From: Brevibacterium picturae
Lineage (GTDB): Bacteria > Actinomycetota > Actinomycetes > Actinomycetales > Brevibacteriaceae
Reading direction: 5' to 3'
DNA length: 64,000 nt
Assembly (NCBI RefSeq): GCF_900105045.1
Contig: NZ_LT629739.1
Span: 2,046,001 to 2,110,000, forward strand
In this document: positions 55,733-64,000 of the stretch, one piece after another
How the letters are laid out: each line of letters begins with the position of its first letter
How positions within the stretch are numbered: position 1 is the first letter of the stretch
Translations under genes and position numbers: made by a program
The notes under the pieces: model-generated
Database searches by the model: none
Seen by the model: only the letters and a program-made list of their open reading frames with translations
Told to the model about the DNA's origin: nothing

Positions 55733-56230
55733 TCAGAGGCCCATAGCGTAGACGAGGTGGACCGGCGAGGAATGCGTGAGCGTGCGATCAGGGTTCATGC
55801 CGATCTTCGCCGCCACACGCTGGGAGGGCCGATTGTCCCGGTGGACGATCGAGACTAACCGGGACGCCAGTGCATGGGAACTGGCGAAATCACGGCAGGC
55901 AAGGGCCGCCTCGGTGGCATAGCCGAACCCCTGCGCAGACGGCGTGACGTGGAAACCGACCTCCAGGGCAGCCGTCTCGTTGACCTTCTGCCAAGTCAGC
56001 CCACAGTCTCCGATGAATTCGCCCTCGGGGGTTTCGATGATCCAGAGCCCATGCTCGTACGCGGCATAGTTGCGCCGGTTCCAGTTGATCCACCCGGCCG
56101 CTTCCGCACGGTCCTTGGGGTGCGGGTAGTACTCCATGACCCGGGGATCACCGAGGAGGTCCGCCATTTCGTCGAGATCATCCGTCGACATCTCACGGAA
56201 TCTCAGGCGAGGCGTCGCGTTCGGTGGCAT
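55733..56230 (-). CDS. GNAT N-acetyltransferase (RimJ/RimL-like)
   Basis: A ~165-residue acetyltransferase: PRLRFREMSTDDLDEMADLL, WIIETPEGEFIGDCGLTWQK, the acetyl-CoA loop VTPSAQGFGYATEAALACRD and IVHRDNRPSQRVAAKIGM. RimL-type members acetylate protein N-termini or small amines. The start may be ATG 56230 or a codon at 56251. Convergent with the AlkZ-like gene only at its 3' side. Confidence 0.9.
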   Translation of the reverse strand: MPPNATPRLRFREMSTDDLDEMADLLGDPRVMEYYPHPKDRAEAAGWINWNRRNYAAYEHGLWIIETPEGEFIGDCGLTWQKVNETAALEVGFHVTPSAQGFGYATEAALACRDFASSHALASRLVSIVHRDNRPSQRVAAKIGMNPDRTLTHSSPVHLVYAMGL

Positions 56231-56291
56231 GGACTTCAGGGTACTCCGCATCTGCTCTACTAGGGTGGACGGGAGCGAGGAAGGGAATCAG

Positions 56292-56810
56292 ATGAAGCGC
56301 ACAATGCAGGTCAGCGACGCCATGATCATCGACGTCGACGCACGTACCCTTTGGGAACAGGTGGCCGATCCGACGCAGATGTCGCGGTGGAGCCCGGAGA
56401 ACACGGGAGCACACACCTCGGCGCAGGCACGGCCGCTGCAGGTGGGCGAGGTCTTCGACGGCAGCAACCGTCGAGGTCGGGCAGGCTGGGTCACAGAATG
56501 CGTCGTTACCGCCTCGGATCCGGGTGAACGGTTCGCATTCCACGTGCGCAAGATCGGTGCCGGCTCACCGAAGCTTCGTGCCGGCATCGCCACCTGGGTC
56601 TATGGGTTCGAGAACGTCGACGGGCGCACCCGAGTCACCGAGACCTGGAACGATGACCGCACAGCCTGGCCCGACTGGTTCGCTGCGATCGTCGACCGCG
56701 TGCTCACCCGCGGCAGAAGTTTCGCAGACTTCCAGCGGCTCAACATCCACAGGACGTTGACGGCGATGAAGGACGAATTCTCACGCAAGGAGAACGCAGA
56801 GTCGGCCTGA
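56292..56810 (+). CDS. SRPBCC family protein
   Basis: A 172-residue polyketide-cyclase/dehydrase-type protein with the START-like fold: DAMIIDVDARTLWEQVADPT, MSRWSPENTGAH, EVFDGSNRRGRAGWVTECVV and RVTETWNDDRTAW. Binds a hydrophobic ligand; function unassigned. GGAAGGG at 56279-56285 gives the start ATG 56292. Confidence 0.9.
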   Translation: MKRTMQVSDAMIIDVDARTLWEQVADPTQMSRWSPENTGAHTSAQARPLQVGEVFDGSNRRGRAGWVTECVVTASDPGERFAFHVRKIGAGSPKLRAGIATWVYGFENVDGRTRVTETWNDDRTAWPDWFAAIVDRVLTRGRSFADFQRLNIHRTLTAMKDEFSRKENAESA

Positions 56811-56917
56811 AGACCACCATCCCGAAGTCGAACAATGCGAGCAAGGTCCTGCTCAAACCGTGAGCATGATTCCAACTGAGAATGCGGGACAGCGAGAAAC
56901 GCGAAAGGATGGCCAGT

Positions 56918-57487
56918 ATGGAACTCAAGGATCTGGTCAAAGCACTCAACAACGGTGAAACCATCGTCAGCGACTCGCCCCTTCACGAGGTCATGCACCG
57001 CACCAGCCAAGAGGCGCTGCGCATCACCGCGGAACTCAACGGTTCATATCACGAACCCGATGAGGTTCGGCAGCTGTTGGCCTCACTGACCGGGAAACCA
57101 GTGGACAAAACCGTCACGATGTTCCCGCCGTTCCACACCGACTTCGGGAAGAACACGACGTTCGGTCGACGAGTCTTCATCAATTCCGGATGCAGCTTCC
57201 AGGACCAGGGCGGGATCAGGATCGGAGACGACAGCCTCATCGGCCACAACACGGTGCTGGCGACCCTCAATCACGACATCAACCCGGAGCGTCGCGCCGA
57301 CATGCATCCTGGCCACATCATCATCGGCCGCAATGTGTGGATCGGTTCGAACGTGACCATTCTGCCCGGCGTGTCCATCGGCGATGACTCGGTGATCGCC
57401 GCGGGCTCGGTCGTGACCAAGGATGTGCGTGGAGGAACCGTCGTGGTCGGCTCGCCTGCACGCATGGTGCGGTCGGTCAACGACTGA
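56918..57487 (+). CDS. Left-handed beta-helix acetyltransferase (maltose O-acetyltransferase-like)
   Basis: A 189-residue hexapeptide-repeat acetyltransferase of the Maa/LacA/NodL group. A Mac-type N-terminal helical region (LHEVMHRTSQEALRITAELN) is followed by hexapeptide coils: INSGCSFQDQGGIRIGDDSL, HDINPERRADMHPG with the catalytic His in LNHDIN, and NVWIGSNVTILPGVSIGDDS. AAAGG at 56904-56908 favours ATG 56918 over 56909. Acetylates a sugar or similar; acceptor unknown. Confidence 0.9.
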   Translation: MELKDLVKALNNGETIVSDSPLHEVMHRTSQEALRITAELNGSYHEPDEVRQLLASLTGKPVDKTVTMFPPFHTDFGKNTTFGRRVFINSGCSFQDQGGIRIGDDSLIGHNTVLATLNHDINPERRADMHPGHIIIGRNVWIGSNVTILPGVSIGDDSVIAAGSVVTKDVRGGTVVVGSPARMVRSVND

Positions 57488-57668
57488 TCCGCCTGCACCC
57501 CTGCTGCAGCCTCCCAGGGGCGGACTCGGCATGGCTGAGATGCGCTCAGCACTGAGTCCCATGTCCGTGAGCTCGGATTCGATGCGAGCCGAAGTCTTGT
57601 GCTCCTCCAGTCCATCTTTGTCATTGCTTCCCATTCTCGCCGCGTGCGGGTAGGAAAGCGGCCCGTTC

Positions 57669-58316
57669 TCAGTTCTCAACGTCAGCAGGAGGGAGCACGA
57701 GGAAACCGAGGTCTCGCAGGTCGCTGCGCAGCTGCTTCGCATCGGTGAAGAGCAGACCGATGAAGTCGAGTTGGTTCGCAGCATCGACATTCGCCTGCAG
57801 GTCGTCGACGAAGACCGTGCGCTCGGGTTCGAGGTCGAAGCGTCGACTCAAGAGGTGAAAGATCTGTGGATCTGGCTTGATCAGCTTCTCTCGGCCCGAG
57901 ACCACGATGTCGTTGAGCTCATTGATCGCCGGAGCGACCTGGGGCGCGTGGTGGAAGGTCTCGGCCGACCAGTTCGAGAGTCCGAGGAGCCGGACGCCTG
58001 AAGCCTTGAGCTCATCGACGACCTCGGCCATGCCGTCGATCGGGCCCGTCAGTGACAAGGGGAATCGCTCGTAGTAGAGCCCGACGATCTCACCATGCCG
58101 TGGATCGGATTCGGATGCCCGGGCGATGACCTCTGTGATCGGCACTCCGCTATCAGCCAGCGTATTCAACGAGGGGAAGTCCGCCTCGGCGGCAAATTCA
58201 GTCCATTCATCGTGGCTCATCCGATCGGATAGCGGCAGGGACTGGTCCCATCCAATGAGGACATTGCCCAGGTCGAAGACGATGGTGGTGGGGTGTGGGT
58301 CTGTGGGCTGGGGCAT
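57669..58316 (-). CDS. HAD superfamily hydrolase
   Basis: A 215-residue HAD phosphatase, YihX-like. Motif I IVFDLGNVLIGWD has Asp then Gly where most members have the second Asp (DxGxV rather than DxDxT); motif II LLGLSNWSAETF; motif III KLIKPDPQIFHLL; motif IV VFVDDLQANVDAANQL. Such DLGNVL proteins act on sugar phosphates. ATG 58316 is chosen because the homology begins there. Confidence 0.9.
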   Translation of the reverse strand: MPQPTDPHPTTIVFDLGNVLIGWDQSLPLSDRMSHDEWTEFAAEADFPSLNTLADSGVPITEVIARASESDPRHGEIVGLYYERFPLSLTGPIDGMAEVVDELKASGVRLLGLSNWSAETFHHAPQVAPAINELNDIVVSGREKLIKPDPQIFHLLSRRFDLEPERTVFVDDLQANVDAANQLDFIGLLFTDAKQLRSDLRDLGFLVLPPADVEN

Positions 58317-58429
58317 TGCGGCATCACCTGCTCTGTGCGGGACATTCCTGGCCCCTACGCTACAGACTCCAGAACCCGGCAGCGACAATCTGCCGGCTGT
58401 CGGCCCCGGAGCGCCGTGCCCGCCTGATA

Positions 58430-59089
58430 TCAACCTGCGGAGAGCCGAGCCTGCATCTGCCGAAGATGGTCGACGAGAGCGCGTCGAGCATCTTCGGTGC
58501 TCAGCTCTGCAGGCTGCCACACCAGATGGGAGGCCAGACCGTCGATGACGGCGTGGAGAAGGGTCGCTTCGGTCTCGAATCGCTCAGCCCGCGCAGCCTG
58601 TGCGGCCTGTGTGGTCCACTCGGCCTGTGCAGGCCGCTGAGTCGGATCCGACGCTCCGTTCCCGACTGTGTGGTCGATGATGAGGTGGCAGGCTGTCCGC
58701 ACACGCTTCCACGCATCGACCTTCGTCTCCTGCAGGCCAGGGTCGGACCCTGCGGCGGAGAAGACGGCCAGATAGACCTCCATCTCGAAGCGGCGCTCCT
58801 CGTCCAGGGGCAGCAGCTCTCGCGCGATGCCCTCGGCGGACTCGAGTGGGCTCTGCCGGTGTGGAAGTTCCCTCACACGGTCACCCGCGCGATCGATGAC
58901 CAGTTGCATGGCGAAGGAGAGGAGCTGGGACTGGCTGGCGAACACGTGCCGAAGCGACCCGACGGACAGCCCGGCTTCCGCCGCCACCGTGCGCACGGAA
59001 GCTCCGCCGACACCCTCGCGGACGATGACTCGCCACGCTGCGGCGGCGATCTCTTCGCGTCGACTCTCATGATCGATGAGCTTGGGCAC
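58430..59089 (-). CDS. TetR family transcriptional regulator
   Basis: A 219-residue repressor: GVGGASVRTVAAEAGLSVGS then LRHVFASQSQLLSFAMQLV is the HTH, with a TetR_C_6 (BetI/PfmR-like) C-terminal domain. The GTG start at 59089 lies inside the 3' end of the membrane-protein gene, so the two overlap by 23 bases and are co-transcribed. It may regulate that membrane protein. Confidence 0.88.
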   Translation of the reverse strand: MPKLIDHESRREEIAAAAWRVIVREGVGGASVRTVAAEAGLSVGSLRHVFASQSQLLSFAMQLVIDRAGDRVRELPHRQSPLESAEGIARELLPLDEERRFEMEVYLAVFSAAGSDPGLQETKVDAWKRVRTACHLIIDHTVGNGASDPTQRPAQAEWTTQAAQAARAERFETEATLLHAVIDGLASHLVWQPAELSTEDARRALVDHLRQMQARLSAG

Positions 59090-59591
59090 CGGAGGTCCTT
59101 TCCGTCTGGGGTTTGAAGTGCTGGCGGGAGGAGGCAGGAATCCAGAGCAGCCCGATCATGAGGACGTGCAGAATGTCCGTCGGGATCACCGCCCACAGGA
59201 ACATTGCGCCCTGAGCTGCCGAATAGAGGCTGAAATAGGTGGCGACCACCAGGTAGATCGTCAATGTGATGCGAGCCCAATTGCGTCCGCGCAGAACTCG
59301 GGGGACCAGCCAGAGCAGGAGTGCGACGTCGATGAGGTGGAGGACCACCGCGTAGACGATGGTCGCGACGAGGACCCAATCCTTCCATTCCGGATTTAGA
59401 CCGCCCCCGGTGTCCTCTTCGATGGCGGCCCTCAGCCCGGCCTGGTCGATCATCATGACGATGGGCAGGGCAATGAGCAGGGCAATGCTGGCGACGACAC
59501 CTACGACCAGCCAGCGCAGCGGCCGTGGAGCTCGCGATGGCGGCAGGCTGGCGGCAGTGTCGGCCCTGTGGTGGTACGACTGTGATTCCAT
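59067..59591 (-). CDS. Four-helix membrane protein of unknown function
   Basis: A 174-residue protein with four predicted membrane helices: LRWLVVGVVASIALLIALPIV, WVLVATIVYAVVLHLIDVAL, ARITLTIYLVVATYFSLYSA and MFLWAVIPTDILHVLMIGLL. N-terminus hydrophilic and His/Ser-rich. No family recognised with confidence; layout resembles small DUF membrane proteins of actinobacteria. ATG 59591; overlaps the TetR gene start. Confidence 0.78.
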   Translation of the reverse strand: MESQSYHHRADTAASLPPSRAPRPLRWLVVGVVASIALLIALPIVMMIDQAGLRAAIEEDTGGGLNPEWKDWVLVATIVYAVVLHLIDVALLLWLVPRVLRGRNWARITLTIYLVVATYFSLYSAAQGAMFLWAVIPTDILHVLMIGLLWIPASSRQHFKPQTERTSGAQAHRS

Positions 59592-59749
59592 AAGTGAAAG
59601 CCTATGATTCACCGCGAGGGGGTGGCAACGGGTCGAGGACACTCAGGCGATTGCCCGCGAAATCCGGGTGCAGCACAAGGTGGCTGCCCGGAACCTTGGT
59701 TGCAGGTGACTTCCGTGCAGAGCGCAGCAGCGATTCTCCAAATCACGGT

Positions 59750-60109
59750 TGATTCGTCTATTTCGACAATGTCGGAGGCGAGCTGCTCGAAGCCGCCATC
59801 GAGAACCTGGCCGATCATGTGAGAATCGTTCTCTGCGGAGCAGTTGCCACAGGATATGACGGACGTCTGCCCAGCACAGGGGTCCGCAACTATATGCAGC
59901 GTGGCCTGCGCCGAGCCGTGATGGAGGGATTCGTCTTCTTCGAGTACCTCGACAGATTCCCAGAGGCATTGGCCCACCTGTCCGGGATGCTTGGTCGCGG
60001 TGAACTGATCATCGCCGAATCGATCGCCGAGGGGCTGGAGGCCGCACCGGCGGCACTTGACGGACTCTTCGCCGGCGCTAACCTCGGCAAACAGCTGGTC
60101 CGTGTGTGA
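59750..60109 (+). pseudogene. Medium-chain dehydrogenase (PTGR/curcumin-reductase-like), C-terminal fragment
   Basis: The frame reads VYFDNVGGELLEAAIENLAD, HVRIVLCGAVATGYDG, RRAVMEGFVFFEYLDRFPEA and ends GLFAGANLGKQLVRV, the last third of an NADPH-dependent zinc-free MDR reductase. A TGA lies directly upstream of the homology (near 59750), and no N-terminal domain is found. It is a remnant. The surrounding 59592-60411 has no other supported gene. Confidence 0.75.
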
Positions 60110-60411
60110 GCGACGACTGCGGAGGAGTGCCACCGAACCTGACGGTGCGCGGCAGCGGGATCGGGGAACTCTTCGCCGACGGCGACACTGAAGGTCGTCC
60201 CACGAGTGAGGATCGATGGCCCCTGTCGTCGACCGGTATCAATGCCCCGGAACGCCGAAAAGCGTGCGGTCGTGATCGGAGCAAGTGAAAACACAAACCC
60301 CAAACGCGAACACACGCTTTTGGTGTAACTCAGTGCAACTACGTTCCCGACAGGTGCTCGCTATTGACGAATCAATCGCGATCCGGCCGGGACCGGAAAG
60401 TTACGGAAGTC

Positions 60412-60615
60412 TCAGAGGGGACGAACGCTGGTGGCCTGAAGGCCCTTGGAACCCATTTCCGAGTCGAAGTCGACCTTCTGGCCCTCGGTGAGCTCGCGGT
60501 AGCCGGTGGCGTCAATCGCGGAGAAGTGAGTGAACACGTCAGCCGAACCGTCGTCAGGCTGGATGAATCCGAATCCCTTTTCCGAGTTGAACCATTTCAC
60601 GGTACCTGTAGCCAT
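60412..60615 (-). CDS. cspA: Cold-shock protein
   Basis: A 67-residue single cold-shock domain: [20 protein letters not shown] with RNP1 KGFGFI and RNP2 VFTHFSAI, ending [10 protein letters not shown]. Binds single-stranded RNA and DNA as a chaperone. AAGGA lies ten bases before the ATG. It has a long AT-richer upstream region (60616 to about 60990), consistent with a cold-shock 5' leader, but the leader structure is not resolved here. Confidence 0.95.
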   Translation of the reverse strand: MATGTVKWFNSEKGFGFIQPDDGSADVFTHFSAIDATGYRELTEGQKVDFDSEMGSKGLQATSVRPL

Positions 60616-61297
60616 AATCTTTGTATCCTTATTTTAAACTGGTGACCGCCGGAGCGATCTGGATGGTCGGACCCCTTTGTGGGCCCGGCTGTTCACACTT
60701 TCAGGGACCCGAATTGATCGACATCGCCGATCAGTGGACCATCTGATTGTGTGACTTTCCGCTGGATGATCTGCGCATGGAGCGCAGGTCCGACGAAAAA
60801 CTGTGGAGACACCGACGGTCCGGAGTTCGTGCTGATGAGAAGAATCCTTGTCTCAGGCGAAAGCGGGAAAGCTCGGTATCGGTAATGCACTCGAAGGTGC
60901 TGGACGGAAGCCGCAGAACGGCTGGATTGAAAAGTCAGAAAAATCTTAAGAGGCGCGGACGGTAGACACGCGCCAACTGGCAACTGCACGGCGCCAAGCG
61001 AATCTACCTACGCTCGCGGCACCATGTGTTCCGCACAGTTTCGTACGGGAACGATTTAACTCTAACAGAATGTCGGAGCCATCGGTGCCAGAAAGTTCGG
61101 AGAAACCATGTTCAGGGTTGTATGCAATCTGACCCCGAAGTCGAAGCGGCCTCGTCGACTGAGTCGCTGAGCTCGTTCACGGCGTGTGGCCGACTGACTC
61201 GACCGGGCCGATCAGAACCCGTTCCGACACGCCGTTTACGGTTCCGATCTGCGGCAGTATCCAGACAGTATTCATCCTCGACGTTTAGACTGCCCGA
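60616..61297. other. Long intergenic region between cspA and thioredoxin gene
   Basis: 680 bases with no convincing gene on either strand. The left part is presumably the cspA promoter and untranslated leader. The right part includes the start region of the thioredoxin gene. Short frames here have no ribosome site or natural protein composition. No RNA gene recognised. Confidence 0.5.
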
Positions 61298-61735
61298 ATG
61301 TCTACGATTGAAATCACCAAAGACAACTTCGAGTCAACCATCACCGACAGCTCGATCCTTCTTCTCGACTTCTGGGCCGACTGGTGCGGCCCCTGCAAGC
61401 AGTTCGCACCTGTGTACGAAGAGGCCTCCGAGCAGCACTCGGACGTGACCTTCGGCAAGGTCGACACCGAAGCCCAGCAGGAGATCGCGGGGCTCTTCTC
61501 GATCTCCTCGATTCCGACTCTCGTCGCCTTCCGTGAGGGCATCGTCGTCTTCGCCCAGCCCGGCGCGCTCGCCGCACCTCAGCTCGAGCAGGTCATCACC
61601 GCAGTCAAGGAACTCGACATGGACGAGGTCCGTGCGGAACTGGCCAAGCAGGAAGCCGAAGCAGCCGAAGGCTCGGAAGGCGCCGTGGAATCCGAGGCGA
61701 CCGAGGTGTCCCCCGAGCCGGGAACTCAGCAGTGA
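61298..61735 (+). CDS. Thioredoxin with acidic C-terminal extension
   Basis: A 145-residue thioredoxin: DFWADWCGPCKQFAPVY carries the CGPC redox pair, followed by the cis-Pro in SISSIPTLVAFREG. The normal fold ends near residue 108; the last ~35 residues are Glu/Ala-rich and disordered. Reduces protein disulfides. Its stop overlaps the methyltransferase start (GTGA), so they form an operon. Confidence 0.93.
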   Translation: MSTIEITKDNFESTITDSSILLLDFWADWCGPCKQFAPVYEEASEQHSDVTFGKVDTEAQQEIAGLFSISSIPTLVAFREGIVVFAQPGALAAPQLEQVITAVKELDMDEVRAELAKQEAEAAEGSEGAVESEATEVSPEPGTQQ

Positions 61736-62454
61736 CCGAACCCCAACAGGTCGCGAATGCCGGAGTCCCTGACTCCGTCGCGGCCTGGGAAGAACGCTAC
61801 GCCGGAGACGACGCGGTCTGGTCGGGCAACCCCAACGAGGCCCTTGTCGCCACGGTCGGCAGTCTCACCCCCGGCCGCGTCCTCGATGTCGGCTGCGGGG
61901 AGGGGGCTGACGTCATCTGGCTGGCCGAGAACGGCTGGGACGCGGTCGGCATCGACCTGTCACAGACGGCCATCGACCGGGCCACAGAGGCCGCAGCCGC
62001 GAAGGGCGTCACCGCATCCTTCGAGGTCGCCGACGTCTCCACCTGGAGTGGATCCGGCCCCGGTTCTGCCGAATCGGAGCAGACAGATGGCCCTCGCCGA
62101 GGCGGCTTTGACCTGGTCGTCGGCTGTTTCCTCCACACCCGATTGCCCGACACCCGGGAAGAGCTCGTCGGGAAAGTGGCCGACCACGTCGCACCGGATG
62201 GTCGACTGCTGCTCATTTCCCACGCCGAGATGCCGCCCTGGGCGCAGAACTATGATGAAGAACTGGGCCACGGTGAGGGCCACCACCATGAACCGGTGAG
62301 TCCCAACGGCGACTTCGCCCTGCTCATCGGCGGCAGCCCCGTCCGGTGGGAGATCGATCTCGCCGAACTGCGCACCCGTGAGGTCGAAGGGCCAGACGGC
62401 CAGCCGGCCGAACTCGATGACAGCGTGCTTCTGGCGCACAGAATCACCGACTGA
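61732..62454 (+). CDS. Class I SAM-dependent methyltransferase
   Basis: A 240-residue methyltransferase of the TehB/thiopurine-like group: AWEERYAGDDAVWSGNPNEA, motif I RVLDVGCGEGADVIWLAENG, GIDLSQTAIDRATEAA and DLVVGCFLHTRLPDTREEL, then a His-rich loop (HGEGHHHEP). GTG 61732 overlaps the thioredoxin stop. The pairing suggests detoxification of a thiol-reactive or metalloid compound, but that is inference. Confidence 0.88.
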   Translation: MTEPQQVANAGVPDSVAAWEERYAGDDAVWSGNPNEALVATVGSLTPGRVLDVGCGEGADVIWLAENGWDAVGIDLSQTAIDRATEAAAAKGVTASFEVADVSTWSGSGPGSAESEQTDGPRRGGFDLVVGCFLHTRLPDTREELVGKVADHVAPDGRLLLISHAEMPPWAQNYDEELGHGEGHHHEPVSPNGDFALLIGGSPVRWEIDLAELRTREVEGPDGQPAELDDSVLLAHRITD

Positions 62455-62542
62455 GAACACCGCGTCTCACCTCGTGAAACACCGCGAAAGATCGTGACCG
62501 ATTTGGTCACCACCGGCCATCGAGAGGGGCTATGGTTGAGCC

Positions 62543-64000
62543 ATGGCTCGGTTCAGTCCTCTCGAGTGGCCGGTGATCCGGCAGCTGCGTTCATCCGATG
62601 CGTCGGGACGCGGCGAATCAGTGGTGTCCCAGAAAACGCGTGAGACCACCTCACGCACCGCCACAGCGGACAAGGTGGTGCAGTCGGTCTGCCCGTACTG
62701 CGCCGTCGGCTGCGGCCAGAAGGTCTTCGTCAAGGATGACAAGGTCATCCAGATCGAAGGCGACCCGGACTCACCCATCTCGCGTGGCCGTCTCTGCCCT
62801 AAGGGAGCCGCCAGCGAACAGCTGGTCAACGCCAACGGACGCGTCACCGATGTCCTCTATCGAGCACCACGAGCCAAGGACTGGCAGAAGCTCGATCTGA
62901 ATACCGCGATCGACATGGTCGCTGATCGCTTCATCGAAGCCCGCCGCAAGCATTGGGAGGACTTCGACGAGAAGGGCCACCCGCTGCGTCGCACGATGGG
63001 GATCGCCAGCCTCGGCGGGGCGACCATCGACAACGAGGAGAACTACCTCGCGAAGAAGCTCTACACGGCGGCCGGGGCGATACAGATCGAGAACCAGGCG
63101 CGCATTTGACACTCCGCCACGGTTCCCAGTCTGGGAACCTCGTTTGGGCGAGGCGGCGCCACACAACCCGTCCAGGATATGGCGAATGCGGACTGCATCA
63201 TCATCCAGGGATCCAATATGGCCGAGTGCCACCCGGTGGGCTTCCAATGGGTGACCGAGGCCAAGGCCCGAGGTGCCCGCGTCATCCACGTCGATCCTCG
63301 ATTCACGCGCACTACAGCGGTTGCCGATAAGCACGTCCCGATCCGGGCTGGCTCCGACATCGTCTTACTCGGTGCGCTCATCAACCGCGTCCTGAGCGAC
63401 GGTCTGCACTTCGATGAGTACGTCCGCGCCTACACCAATGCGACGAACCTCATCAGTGAGAACTATCAGGACACCGAAGACCTGGGCGGACTCTTCTCCG
63501 GATTCGACCCGGAGACGAACTCCTACGACAACTCGACCTGGTCCTACCAGACCGACGAGTCGGGGGCCCCAGTCACCGATGAGTCTCTGCAGGACCCGCG
63601 CACGGTGTTCCAGATCCTCAAGCGCCACTACGCTCGCTACACCCCGGAGATGGTGGCCGAGAACTGCGGCATCAAACCCGCCGACTTCGAATACCTGGTC
63701 GAGTCGGTGACCCAGAACTCCGGCCGCGACCGCACCACCTGCTTCGCCTACGCGGTGGGCTGGACCCAGCACTCGCTGGGGGCGCAGTTCATCCGCACCG
63801 CCTCGATCCTCCAGCTCCTGCTGGGCAACATGGGCCGCCCCGGCGGCGGCATCATGGCACTGCGCGGACACGCCACCATCCAGGGCTCGACCGACATCCC
63901 GACCCTGTTCAACCTGCTGCCCGGCTACCTGCCGATGCCCAGCGCCGGCGTCCACGAGACCTTCGAGGAGTACGTCCAAGCCGTCGGCACCCCGGAGACC
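62543..64000 (+). CDS. fdnG: Formate dehydrogenase alpha subunit, selenocysteine-type, 3'-truncated by window end
   Basis: Catalytic molybdopterin subunit oxidising formate. An N-terminal 4Fe-4S domain (CPYCAVGC, then GRLCPKGAA) is followed by the active-site segment NQARI-U-HSATVPSLGTSFG, where U is TGA 63107-63109. Homology to E. coli FdnG/FdoG then continues unbroken: DCIIIQGSNMAECHPVGFQW, AYAVGWTQHSLGAQFIRTAS and LLLGNMGRPGGG, to the last base. Reading the TGA as stop would cut the protein at 188 of roughly 1,000 residues. There is no twin-arginine signal at the start, unlike FdnG. The upstream untranslated gap is short; the gene starts a likely fdh operon beyond the window. Confidence 0.9.
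63107..63139 (+). promoter_or_regulatory. Selenocysteine TGA with SECIS-like hairpin
   Basis: The in-frame TGA is followed after 11 bases by GGTTCCCAG T CTGGGAACC (63121-63139), a nine-base stem with GT in the apical loop (AGTCT). The 11-base spacing and the GGUU...AGUCU layout closely parallel the E. coli fdhF SECIS, whose loop is AGGUCU. The hairpin would recruit SelB to insert selenocysteine. Confidence 0.85.

Noticed and set aside
56740..57010. Minus-strand small genes at 56740-56964 and 56600-57010
   Set aside because: They overlap the SRPBCC gene end and the acetyltransferase start and lack any family pattern or ribosome site.
63107..63109. TGA as the true stop of the formate dehydrogenase gene
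   Set aside because: FdnG homology continues in the same frame for the remaining 890 bases, the position is the known active-site selenocysteine, and a SECIS-like hairpin follows at the right spacing.

Overview
The window is high-GC DNA from an actinobacterium, most likely Brevibacterium or a close relative in Micrococcales. The reasons are codon use, protein similarity that I recognise by eye, and the conserved actinobacterial block penicillin-binding protein / polyprenol-linked-sugar-type membrane protein / rpsF-ssb-rpsR-rplI / dnaB. The genus is an inference; the actinobacterial placement is firm.

Layout. 1-9.2 kb: 3' part of cca (tRNA nucleotidyltransferase), an acyl-CoA synthetase, a class A penicillin-binding protein, a multi-pass membrane protein and the ribosomal/ssb operon ending in a strong terminator. 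9.2-28.4 kb: ordinary chromosome with an MFS transporter + M20 peptidase pair, small stress/hypothetical proteins, a TetR-controlled SDR / saccharopine-dehydrogenase-like / acyl-CoA ligase operon with clear operator repeats, an NmrA-like protein with a divergent TetR, a decayed flavin monooxygenase fused head-to-head with a decayed IclR regulator, and an ABC exporter with two FtsX-like permeases. 28.4-29.8 kb: dnaB, without an intein.

29.8-48.4 kb is an accessory island that begins nine bases after the dnaB stop codon. It shows four copies of the end sequence TGTAGAGATGC (two pointing in, two pointing out), which define two back-to-back Tn7-like elements. Element A (29821-42672) carries a TnsA-like endonuclease gene, the 5' part of a tnsB-like gene broken by an IS3-family insertion, a possible last gene of the transposition module, an IS21 remnant, a TetR-DrrA-DrrB-DrrC type drug-resistance cassette and a three-gene ABC-three-component (ABC-3C) conflict system made of a PD-(D/E)xK nuclease effector, a small middle component and a DUF2326-type ABC ATPase. 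Element B (42680-47320) has no transposase left and carries a LysR-regulated aldehyde dehydrogenase (frameshifted) / alpha-beta hydrolase / SCP2-like cluster. Beyond it lie remnants of a serine resolvase, a res-like palindrome and the start of an AAA ATPase gene.

48.4-64 kb returns to ordinary chromosome: an XRE-cupin regulator divergent from NADP glutamate dehydrogenase, short-chain dehydrogenase, DHFR-like, GNAT, LysR, AlkZ-like, SRPBCC, acetyltransferase, HAD and TetR genes, a cold-shock protein, thioredoxin, a methyltransferase, and finally the start of a formate dehydrogenase alpha subunit. That gene has an in-frame TGA followed at the canonical distance by a SECIS-like hairpin, so it is read here as a selenocysteine enzyme that runs off the window end.

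The most interesting items are the dnaB-adjacent Tn7-like tandem array, the ABC-3C cargo system and the selenocysteine formate dehydrogenase.
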